A stretch of 18,130 nt of DNA from JACMRI01 sp043778625 (GTDB lineage Bacteria > Bacteroidota > Bacteroidia > UBA4408), in the NCBI GenBank assembly GCA_043778625.1, contig JAYWFU010000091.1, positions 1 to 18,130 on the forward strand, read 5' to 3'. The position numbers and the translations under genes are program-made. How positions within the stretch are numbered: position 1 is the stretch's first letter; every line of letters starts with the position of its first letter. This document shows positions 6,179-13,141 of this stretch, piece by piece. Below the pieces are notes generated by a model. The model did no database searches and had not been told where the DNA came from. It saw nothing but the letters and a program-made list of their open reading frames with translations.

Positions 6179-7129
6179 GTGGGAATATTTAGTTTTTTCT
6201 CCAAAGAAAAAAAAGAAACATTAGATGAAGGAGTAGCCAAAACAAAAGAAAGTTTGTTTAGCAAAATAGCGAAGGCAGTAGTGGGTAAATCAACCATTGA
6301 TGACGATGTATTGGATAATTTAGAAGAGGTACTTATTACTTCCGACGTAGGCGTGGATACTACTCTTAAAATTGTAAAACGCATACAAGCCCGCGTAGCC
6401 ATTGATAAATATGTAGGTACTGACCAATTACATCAATTATTAAAAGAAGAAATAGCCACTCTTCTAGCTGAAAATAATAGTTTGGATTTATCAGACGTGG
6501 AAATACCAGTAGGCAAAAAACCCTATGTAATAATGGTAGTAGGCGTTAATGGTGTGGGTAAAACCACTACTATTGGTAAGTTATCATATCAATTAAAACA
6601 AAAAGGGTTACACGTAGTACTAGGTGCGGCTGATACATTTAGAGCTGCTGCCGTGGACCAGCTTATCATTTGGGCCAATCGTGTAGGGGTGGATATTGTA
6701 TCGCAGGGTATGAACGCCGACCCTGCCTCAGTAGCCTTTGATACCGTAAGTAGTGCAGTAGCCAAAAATGCCGATGTAGTAATAATAGATACCGCAGGCC
6801 GCCTACACAACAAAGTAAACTTAATGAACGAGCTTACTAAAATTAAAAAAGTAATGCAAAAAGTAGTGCCCGATGCACCGCACGAAATACTATTAGTGTT
6901 AGATGCTAGTACAGGGCAAAATGCTATTGAACAATGTAAAGCATTTACCGCAGCTACTAACGTTAATGCCTTAGCGCTTACTAAACTTGATGGCACTGCT
7001 AAGGGCGGAGTTGTTATAGGAATATCCGATCAATTTAAAATACCAGTGAAATACATTGGCGTAGGCGAAAAAATGACTGACTTACAAGTGTTTAATAAAG
7101 TAGAATTTGTGGATTCATTATTCAAGTAA
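6179..7129 (+). CDS. ftsY: Signal recognition particle receptor FtsY
   Basis: FtsY is the membrane-associated GTPase that docks SRP-ribosome complexes at the translocon. The start is GTG at 6179; the frame then reads MGIFSFFSKEKKE, the usual amphipathic N-terminal membrane-targeting start of the short form, supporting this start. The long acidic A domain of enterobacterial FtsY is absent. The NG domain is complete: GVNGVGKTTTIGKL (122-135), DTFRAAAVDQL (152-162), DTAGR (204-208), TKLDGTAKGG (268-277) and GVGEKMTDL near 294-302. The length of 316 matches Bacteroidota FtsY. In many Bacteroidota ftsY follows rpmB, rpmG and a DUF4295 gene and precedes rimO; here it lies between a TPR gene and a DUF6913-like gene. 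Confidence 0.96.
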   Translation: MGIFSFFSKEKKETLDEGVAKTKESLFSKIAKAVVGKSTIDDDVLDNLEEVLITSDVGVDTTLKIVKRIQARVAIDKYVGTDQLHQLLKEEIATLLAENNSLDLSDVEIPVGKKPYVIMVVGVNGVGKTTTIGKLSYQLKQKGLHVVLGAADTFRAAAVDQLIIWANRVGVDIVSQGMNADPASVAFDTVSSAVAKNADVVIIDTAGRLHNKVNLMNELTKIKKVMQKVVPDAPHEILLVLDASTGQNAIEQCKAFTAATNVNALALTKLDGTAKGGVVIGISDQFKIPVKYIGVGEKMTDLQVFNKVEFVDSLFK

Positions 7130-7134
7130 ATACC

Positions 7135-7689
7135 GTGCAAGCACTACTTAATTTCCGTAATTTTATAGCCAATTACAAACTACAATTGTTTTTTAAAACA
7201 CTTAGTAGCAGGATAAATCATGTACAAAATTTTAGTATAAAAAATGTACGAACAATTATAGTATTGTTTGATGCAACATTAGTAGCCGATGTTGAATTAA
7301 TTAAAAAACTAATTGATTATTATACCCAAGAAGGTAAGGTTATTAAAGCCATAGGTTATATTAATCAAAAAGAATTTGAACCTATATTGTTACCAAAATC
7401 CAGTTTTGAATTATTTTGTTTACGGGAAGTAAATTTTGATTTCACACCCAAAACAAATTGGCACACCCAATTTGTAAATTACAATTACGATTTAATAATT
7501 AATACCGATGCCAATAATTTAGCACCCTTAAATTATTTGTATGCACACAGTACCGCTAAGTTTAAATTAGGCGTAGAAACCAATAATAACAAGTTAATTA
7601 GTAATATTACCATTGATTGTAGTACAGATAAAAGTTTAAAGTATTTTTTACGCCATACTGATCATTATCTCAAATTAATAAATAATTAA
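7135..7689 (+). CDS. DUF6913-like protein of unknown function, upstream of dapA
   Basis: This is a 184-residue protein with no signal peptide or transmembrane segment. It begins with GTG five bases after the ftsY stop; no ATG lies further upstream in the short gap. It has a basic, aromatic N-terminal helix (residues about 5-28), then alternating strands and helices such as VRTIIVLFDATLVADVELI (38-56), an acidic/aromatic middle and YNYDLIINTDANNLAPLNYL (115-134), which suggests an alpha/beta fold. The pattern and the position just before dapA resemble the Bacteroidota DUF6913 family as I remember it; the family name is a recollection, not a search result. Spacing indicates one transcription unit with ftsY and dapA. 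No catalytic motif is recognised. Confidence 0.7.
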   Translation: MQALLNFRNFIANYKLQLFFKTLSSRINHVQNFSIKNVRTIIVLFDATLVADVELIKKLIDYYTQEGKVIKAIGYINQKEFEPILLPKSSFELFCLREVNFDFTPKTNWHTQFVNYNYDLIINTDANNLAPLNYLYAHSTAKFKLGVETNNNKLISNITIDCSTDKSLKYFLRHTDHYLKLINN

Positions 7690-7700
7690 AATTAATAAAC

Positions 7701-8576
7701 ATGAACCACGCATTTACAGGCACAGGGGTAGCTATAATAACACCGTTTACCGCTAAAGGCGCTGTAGATGTACTCGCATTAATAAAATTAACTACACACA
7801 TAATTAAAGGGGGAGTAGAATATATAGTAATATTAGGCACTACAGGCGAAAGTGTTACACTTACCGCTGACGAAAAACAGTTAGTAATAAATACTATCCG
7901 TAGTACTACTAAAAACAAATGCAAACTAGTGTTAGGTATTGGAGGTAATAATACACAAGCTATTATTGATAGTTTTAAAAATACTGATTTTACAGGTATT
8001 TCGGCCATATTAAGTGTATCGCCGTATTATAATAAACCAGGGCAATTAGGTATTATAGCCCACTATAAAGCCATAGTAAAACATAGCCCACTACCCATAA
8101 TACTATACAACGTACCGGGTCGCACAGGCCAAAGTATGACACCCGACACCATAATTACATTAGCTAATTATAGCCCAAAATTTATAGCCGTAAAAGAAGC
8201 TAGCGGAAGTATTGAGCAGGCTATGGCTATTATTAACGGAGGAATACCTAAGAGCTTCGTAGTTATTAGTGGCGACGACCCTCTTACCCTACCTATGATG
8301 GCAATAGGAGCGGTAGGAGTAATAAGCGTGGCTGGTAATGTGTACCCCAAGCAAGTAAGCGATATGGTGCGTTTGGCATTAAAACAAAATTTTGTTAAAG
8401 CTGCGCAATTACATTATCAATTACTTAATCCTACTAACTTAATGTTTGCTGAGGGTAATCCAGCAGGTATAAAAGAGTTTTTAAAACACAAAACAATAAT
8501 TGATAACTATGTACGCCTACCCTTAGTTACAGTAGGTAAAGAGTTGAGTGCTAAAATTAAAAAATCGTTATTTTAA
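7701..8576 (+). CDS. dapA: 4-hydroxy-tetrahydrodipicolinate synthase
   Basis: This 291-residue class I aldolase-fold enzyme condenses pyruvate and aspartate semialdehyde, the first committed step of the diaminopimelate/lysine pathway that feeds peptidoglycan. The TIM-barrel signatures are intact: LGTTGESVTL at 45-54 with the active-site threonines, SPYYNKPGQ at 107-115 with the tyrosine pair, YNVPGRTG at 136-143, and the Schiff-base Lys165 in FIAVKEASGS. The combination of GRTG arginine and GTTGES distinguishes DapA from N-acetylneuraminate lyase and related aldolases. It starts 11 bases after the upstream gene and is followed by an 80-base gap, where the run of tightly packed genes ends. Confidence 0.96.
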   Translation: MNHAFTGTGVAIITPFTAKGAVDVLALIKLTTHIIKGGVEYIVILGTTGESVTLTADEKQLVINTIRSTTKNKCKLVLGIGGNNTQAIIDSFKNTDFTGISAILSVSPYYNKPGQLGIIAHYKAIVKHSPLPIILYNVPGRTGQSMTPDTIITLANYSPKFIAVKEASGSIEQAMAIINGGIPKSFVVISGDDPLTLPMMAIGAVGVISVAGNVYPKQVSDMVRLALKQNFVKAAQLHYQLLNPTNLMFAEGNPAGIKEFLKHKTIIDNYVRLPLVTVGKELSAKIKKSLF

Positions 8577-8656
8577 GACTTGTATTTAATTCTACAATTT
8601 ATTTAATTGTTACAAATTTATTAACGCAATCCACCAATTAAAAAATTATTTTAAAA

Positions 8657-9052
8657 ATGAAAAAACAACTACTAATAGCAAGCACGCTAATAGCAATAGT
8701 TACCGCTTGTGCCAAAAAAAGTGTGGAGGAAATAGCTCCTGCCCCAGTAGTAACTCCTTTGCCCGCTCCTGCTCCAGGTACTCCGCCAGTAGTTGTAGCT
8801 AAAGTTAAATACACTACTGATATAAAAACTATAATGGATACCAAGTGTGCAGTGTCTGGTTGCCACGAAGTTAATGGCGTCTCTCCTAATCTTACCAACT
8901 ATAACGATGTTAAGGGTAATATTACCACAATACTAAACCGTATGAATATGGGGCAAGGTACAGGTAGTTTTATGCCACAAGGAGGGGCAAAAACACAGAC
9001 TGATATAGATAAAGTTACTAAATGGCAAACTGATGGTTTGTTAGAACAATAA
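8657..9052 (+). CDS. Exported lipoprotein with a CX4CH cytochrome c-like motif
   Basis: The 131-residue precursor has a lipoprotein signal peptide ending in the lipobox VTAC (Cys18). A proline/alanine-rich tether follows at about 28-45, then a small globular domain. That domain carries KCAVSGCHE with Cys64, Cys69 and His70, a CX4CH spacing that can bind haem c covalently in some cytochromes, and later a FMPQGG segment whose Met106 could be the second axial ligand. The layout (YTTDIK, C..CH, NLTNYNDVK, RM, MPQGG, TDIDKVTKWQTDG) is that of short one-haem domains common in Bacteroidota envelope lipoproteins. It starts a three-gene unit with a DUF5777 barrel (14-base gap) and a YceI protein. Haem loading is inferred; the fifth spacer residue could also mean a haem-free variant. 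Confidence 0.8.
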   Translation: MKKQLLIASTLIAIVTACAKKSVEEIAPAPVVTPLPAPAPGTPPVVVAKVKYTTDIKTIMDTKCAVSGCHEVNGVSPNLTNYNDVKGNITTILNRMNMGQGTGSFMPQGGAKTQTDIDKVTKWQTDGLLEQ

Positions 9053-9066
9053 ATTTGATAAATTAA

Positions 9067-9948
9067 ATGAAAAAAATAATTGCAATAGCTACATTGTTAG
9101 CTACCACAAATTTTACGCAAGCACAAGATGATTTAATGAACTCACTTGATGAAAGTGTTTCTAAGCAACGTAATTTTGTAAGCGCAACATTTAAAAGCAC
9201 GCGCTTAATAAATATGCACACCGTTGAAACACAAGGTAAACGTACACTTAACTATGTAATAATGCATCGTTTCGGAACTGTTAACGGAGGCCCTTATCAA
9301 TTTTTTGGTATTGACGGTGGTGCAAGTATTCGTATGGGGTTTGAATATAGTTATGATGGTCGTTTAGAGCTAGGCTTAGGGCGTACCTCGGTAGGTAAAA
9401 TGATGGATTTGTATGCCAAATACCGAATATTACGCCAAACAATTAATAAAAGCGATATTCCAGTAAGTATTACAGGTTATGTGGGTTCGTATTATTCAAC
9501 ACTTAAACGCAATGTGAATGGAATTGATGTGTATGCTGATGAAAAAAATCGTTTGGCCTATAACGCACAATTAATTGTAGCGCGTAAATTTTCTGAAAGA
9601 TTTTCGGCGCAAGTAGCTCCTTATGTGGTATATTACAATTTAACTGAACTTAAAGGAGATAATCATACTAATTACGGTATAGCTAGTGCTTTGCGTTATA
9701 AGTTTAACCGCCGTTGCGCTATTACTGCCGAGTATGGTTACCGTTTAAATCAATATTCTACCGCTAATAATTATTATAACTGTTTAGGTGTTGGCATAGA
9801 TATTGAAACGGGCGGACATGTGTTTCAAATGCACTTTACAAATTCGTTTGGTTTGGTTGAATCTCAATTTTTAGCACAAACCACTGATACTTGGCAAAAT
9901 GTAGGAATACGCCTAGGGTTTAATATTAATCGTGCATTTGCACTATAA
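9067..9948 (+). CDS. DUF5777-family outer-membrane beta-barrel protein
   Basis: The 293-residue precursor has a signal peptide ending near FTQAQ (residue 20). The rest is rich in alternating, glycine- and aromatic-containing strands typical of an outer-membrane barrel, ending in LGFNINRAFAL. The opening after the signal, FVSATFKSTRLINMHTVET, then LNYVIMHRFGTVNGG, FGIDGGASIRMGFEYS and GLGRTSVGK, matches the pattern of the DUF5777 barrel family of Bacteroidota as I recognise it. Function is unknown; genes of this family often sit with cytochrome-like and YceI genes. It is translated from the same unit as its two neighbours (gaps of 14 and 19 bases). A role as the outer-membrane partner of the haem lipoprotein is inference. 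Confidence 0.82.
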   Translation: MKKIIAIATLLATTNFTQAQDDLMNSLDESVSKQRNFVSATFKSTRLINMHTVETQGKRTLNYVIMHRFGTVNGGPYQFFGIDGGASIRMGFEYSYDGRLELGLGRTSVGKMMDLYAKYRILRQTINKSDIPVSITGYVGSYYSTLKRNVNGIDVYADEKNRLAYNAQLIVARKFSERFSAQVAPYVVYYNLTELKGDNHTNYGIASALRYKFNRRCAITAEYGYRLNQYSTANNYYNCLGVGIDIETGGHVFQMHFTNSFGLVESQFLAQTTDTWQNVGIRLGFNINRAFAL

Positions 9949-9967
9949 ATGACTACAAATTAAAAAA

Positions 9968-10528
9968 ATGAAAAAATTAATTATTGCCGCATCATTAGCA
10001 TTAAGTATTAACACAACTTTTGCGCAGTTGTACAAGTCAGTTGATAAATCAGTTAAAGTTTCTTTTTTTTCTGAAACGCCCTTAGAAAACATTGATGCCA
10101 AGAGCAATACATCCAACTCTATTATAAACTTTGCAACTGATAGTATTATTGTAAAAATACCGATAAAAAGTTTTGAATTTAAAAATTCGTTAATGGGTGA
10201 GCATTTTAACGAAAATTACATGGAATCAGAAAAATATCCGTATGCTATTTTTCGCGGTAAAATTGATACCAAAGTTGATATAACCAAAAACAGTAACTAC
10301 AAAGTTAAAGCATTAGGACGTGCAACAATACACGGTGTTACCAACCCTTGCACGTTAGATGGAACAATAACAATGAAAGATGGCGAATTAATTTTAACAT
10401 CGGCTATGGAGGTAACTTTAGTGGATTATAAAATAGAAATTCCAAGCCTTGTTAAGGACAAAATAGCTAAAGTAATTAAAGTAAAAGTAGATGCTAATTA
10501 TATGCCTTATGTAGCAAAGAAAAAATAA
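9968..10528 (+). CDS. YceI-family periplasmic lipid-binding-like protein
   Basis: The 186-residue precursor has an N-terminal signal peptide ending near NTTFAQ (residue 20) and a YceI lipocalin-like barrel. Family patterns are visible: VKVSFFSETPLENIDAKS at 29-46, IPIKSFEFKNSLMGEHFNEN at about 64-83, YMESEKYPYAIFRGKI, and LGRATIHGVTN with a conserved HGVT turn. YceI proteins bind polyprenoid or amphipathic molecules in the periplasm and often sit near electron-transfer genes. It is the last gene of the three-gene exported unit and is followed by a strong terminator 17 bases after its stop. The ligand here is unknown. Confidence 0.9.
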   Translation: MKKLIIAASLALSINTTFAQLYKSVDKSVKVSFFSETPLENIDAKSNTSNSIINFATDSIIVKIPIKSFEFKNSLMGEHFNENYMESEKYPYAIFRGKIDTKVDITKNSNYKVKALGRATIHGVTNPCTLDGTITMKDGELILTSAMEVTLVDYKIEIPSLVKDKIAKVIKVKVDANYMPYVAKKK

Positions 10529-10545
10529 GCTAGTTTTTAATACAC

Positions 10546-10587
10546 AATAAAAGGTTACTATTTTTAATGGTAACCTTTTATTTTTTT
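10546..10587 (+). terminator. Rho-independent terminator after the YceI gene
   Basis: A perfect 13-bp stem pairs 10546-10558 (core AAAAGGTTAC) with 10570-10582 (core GTAACCTTTT) around an 11-base loop, and the stem runs into a T tract to 10587. It closes the haem lipoprotein/DUF5777/YceI unit and separates it from the next gene, which starts only 28 bases later. Confidence 0.9.
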
Positions 10588-10615
10588 ATTAAAATTATTA
10601 TCATATTTACAGTAA

Positions 10616-12988
10616 ATGTTTAAACGTGTTTATATACCCTTATTATTTATTATAATAAGCTTTGTACCAACTGTTACAAAGGCAGAAAGTAGTTATGCTG
10701 ACTCGTTACAAAAAATAGGTCTTAATACTACTAATCCTCAACAACAACTAACGGCGTATAATCAGCTTGCTTTTTATTATAATATTACCCTATCCGAAAA
10801 AGCATACATATACGGTATTAAGGCCTATGAGTTAGCCACTAAACTAAAACTACCACACGAACAATGTAAAGCGCTAGTGTGGCAAGCGGTGTATAACAGC
10901 CGTAAGCAACAATACACCACAGCTATTAAACAGTTTCAGCAGGCATTAATACAAGCTAATAAATTAAAAGATGATGATTTAGTAGGTTTTGTAACCTCCT
11001 GGACGGGTTACTATTACCTACAAACCAAAAATTATTATACCGCACTTATTTATTTTAAAGACGCCTACTTTTTTATATCGCCCTCCAACAATAAGTTATT
11101 TATGTACAATAGTTGGTTGCAAGGCGTGGCCGAACTCGAACTTAATAATACGGCTAATGCACTTAAAGCATTTCAATTAGGGATTGATAATCCCGAATCA
11201 TCAAAAAACAAAATACTACAATTTTTATGTAACAATGGGCTTGCTAGTGCTTTAGTTAGGGTTAAAGAATATAATACCGCCATACCACAAATAAACAAAA
11301 GTATAGTGTTAGCCACCGCTATTAACGAGCAAGTATTTATTGACGATGCGCTCAATAATAAAGCTATTGTATACTTATTAAATCATAAATATGATGATGC
11401 CATACAAGTGTTTGAAACCATAAATAAAAATACTACCGTTACACAAAATTATGTGCTAAAAACAGCCTCCTGCGACAACTTAGCCAATGCTTATTATCAA
11501 ACTCGTAATTATCCGCAAGCCCTATTGTATGCTGATACTGCCATTAAATACGCACAATTATTATTAAACAAAACACTAGTGGCACAAACGCTACTTACCA
11601 AGGGTAATATACTAAAACTAATGGGTAACATACCCAAAGCATTTGAGTGTGTAACGGCTGCGAGTATCTATGCTACTGCTGCACAAAATACTGAGTTAAT
11701 TTACCGAGCCGTTAGTTTAAGTAGCAAACTAATGTACAACCAAGGTAATTACAAAGGTGCCTTTGAAATGCTTACTAAAGCTACTCAGTTAGAAGACTCG
11801 TTACACAACCAACGAACTATAGAACTTGCGGTTAAAGCACGAGCCGAAATTAAATTTGAACAACGCTTACGTGCTGATAGCCTCCGCCGAATAGATACCG
11901 ATAAGCAACGCAATAAAGAGCAAGTAGTGAAAGACGAAAAAGTACGCTCCCAATTATCAACACAACGTATAATTATTACTATAGCAATATTAATAACCTT
12001 GCTAATAGCGGCCATGGCTTATAATTGGCGTAAGAACTTTTCGCGCGTAAAAAGATTAAATAATTTACTCGAACAACAAAAAGAAGAAATAGAAATACGC
12101 CGTGAAAAACTACAATTGCAAAACGTAAAAATAACAGCGCAACGTAATGCTATTGAGGAAAAAAACAAAGAAATAACTGATAGTATAACCTATGCACGCC
12201 GCATACAGAATGCACTGTTAACTTCCGAAAACTTTATAGCCGCACAAGTTAAAAGCCACACTATATTTTATCAGCCCAAAGATATTGTAAGTGGCGATTT
12301 TTATTGGGCCGAAAAAATAGGCGATAAATTTATAATAGCTGCCGCTGATTGTACTGGGCACGGTGTACCTGGAGCTTTTATGAGTTTGTTGGGCATAAGT
12401 TTTTTAAACGAAATTATTGTTGATAATCGTATTACACGGCCTAACGAAGTATTAGACACGCTGCGTTACAGTATTATAAAAGCATTGAGCCATGATAGTA
12501 ACCAAGAAACCTACCGCGATGGTATGGATATGTCGTTGTGCGCTTACGATTTTACTACCATGACATTAGAACTTGCTTCGGCTAATAGTGATGTATATAT
12601 TTTTAGACCCACTGGTGGTAAAGGTTTGGTGGTAAATGGCAAAAACTATTTGCCCGAAAAATATACTGCCGAAGGCGTACTTTATTGTATTAAAGCAGAT
12701 AAATTTCCGGTAGGTACACATGTGGGAGAATTATTGCCTTTTACGTTAAGCAAAGTACAACTATGTGCTAATGATGTAGTGTTTACAGGGTCTGATGGTT
12801 ATGCTGATCAATTTGGTGGACCTAAACTTAAAAAATTTAAGTACAATCAGTTGGAAGAATTATTAATACAAGTAGCCACAATTACCGATGTTGCACAACA
12901 AAATAAACTATTAAGTACTCGCTTTAATGATTGGAAGGGCACACAAGAACAGATAGACGATGTGCTCGTAATAACAATACGAGTTTAA
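10616..12988 (+). CDS. Membrane-anchored TPR sensor with PP2C/SpoIIE phosphatase domain
   Basis: This 790-residue signalling protein starts with a signal peptide (residues about 1-23). A periplasmic array of TPR helices follows at about 40-410, then a single membrane span near 452-471 (IAILITLLIAAMAYNW). A cytoplasmic coiled coil lies at about 475-525, and a C-terminal PP2C-type SpoIIE phosphatase at about 535-790. The phosphatase metal ligands are present: DIVSGDF with Asp561, AADCTGHGVPGAFM with Asp578, GSDGYADQFGG and the terminal QIDDVLVITI. The linker ITDSITYARRIQNALL is characteristic of this Bacteroidota family. In related systems such phosphatases act on anti-sigma-antagonist or HPr-like serine switches; the target and signal here are not encoded nearby. 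It is a single-gene unit starting just after a terminator, so its promoter must lie within or before that terminator. Confidence 0.92.
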   Translation: MFKRVYIPLLFIIISFVPTVTKAESSYADSLQKIGLNTTNPQQQLTAYNQLAFYYNITLSEKAYIYGIKAYELATKLKLPHEQCKALVWQAVYNSRKQQYTTAIKQFQQALIQANKLKDDDLVGFVTSWTGYYYLQTKNYYTALIYFKDAYFFISPSNNKLFMYNSWLQGVAELELNNTANALKAFQLGIDNPESSKNKILQFLCNNGLASALVRVKEYNTAIPQINKSIVLATAINEQVFIDDALNNKAIVYLLNHKYDDAIQVFETINKNTTVTQNYVLKTASCDNLANAYYQTRNYPQALLYADTAIKYAQLLLNKTLVAQTLLTKGNILKLMGNIPKAFECVTAASIYATAAQNTELIYRAVSLSSKLMYNQGNYKGAFEMLTKATQLEDSLHNQRTIELAVKARAEIKFEQRLRADSLRRIDTDKQRNKEQVVKDEKVRSQLSTQRIIITIAILITLLIAAMAYNWRKNFSRVKRLNNLLEQQKEEIEIRREKLQLQNVKITAQRNAIEEKNKEITDSITYARRIQNALLTSENFIAAQVKSHTIFYQPKDIVSGDFYWAEKIGDKFIIAAADCTGHGVPGAFMSLLGISFLNEIIVDNRITRPNEVLDTLRYSIIKALSHDSNQETYRDGMDMSLCAYDFTTMTLELASANSDVYIFRPTGGKGLVVNGKNYLPEKYTAEGVLYCIKADKFPVGTHVGELLPFTLSKVQLCANDVVFTGSDGYADQFGGPKLKKFKYNQLEELLIQVATITDVAQQNKLLSTRFNDWKGTQEQIDDVLVITIRV

Positions 12989-13010
12989 TGTGTATTAAAT
13001 AGAGGTTAAT

Positions 13011-13018
13011 TAGTTTTG
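13011..13018 (+). promoter_or_regulatory. -7-like element upstream of the metalloprotease gene
   Basis: TAGTTTTG matches TAnnTTTG. It sits about 124 bases before the protease ATG, giving a long leader that includes the hairpin at 13084-13111. No clean -33 TTTG is seen at the usual spacing. Confidence 0.3.
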
Positions 13019-13083
13019 AAAATATACTTATCTAAAATCATTAACCACTTATGAAGTAATTATGCAATTAATTAAATTAAAGT

Positions 13084-13111
13084 TATAATTTTAGTTTTAA
13101 TTAAAATTATA
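13084..13111 (+). repeat. Leader hairpin before the metalloprotease gene
   Basis: TATAATTTT (13084-13092) pairs perfectly with AAAATTATA (13103-13111) around a 10-base loop, 30 bases before the start codon. It could be an operator or a leader structure, but is pure A/T, so thermal stability would be low and chance is possible. Confidence 0.3.
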
Positions 13112-13141
13112 TTTTATAATAATACCTAAAACTAAAATAAC

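Noticed and set aside
8595..8611. ACAATT/AATTGT hairpin after dapA as a terminator
   Set aside because: The stem is only 6 bp, pure A/T except one pair, with no U tract; too weak to call.
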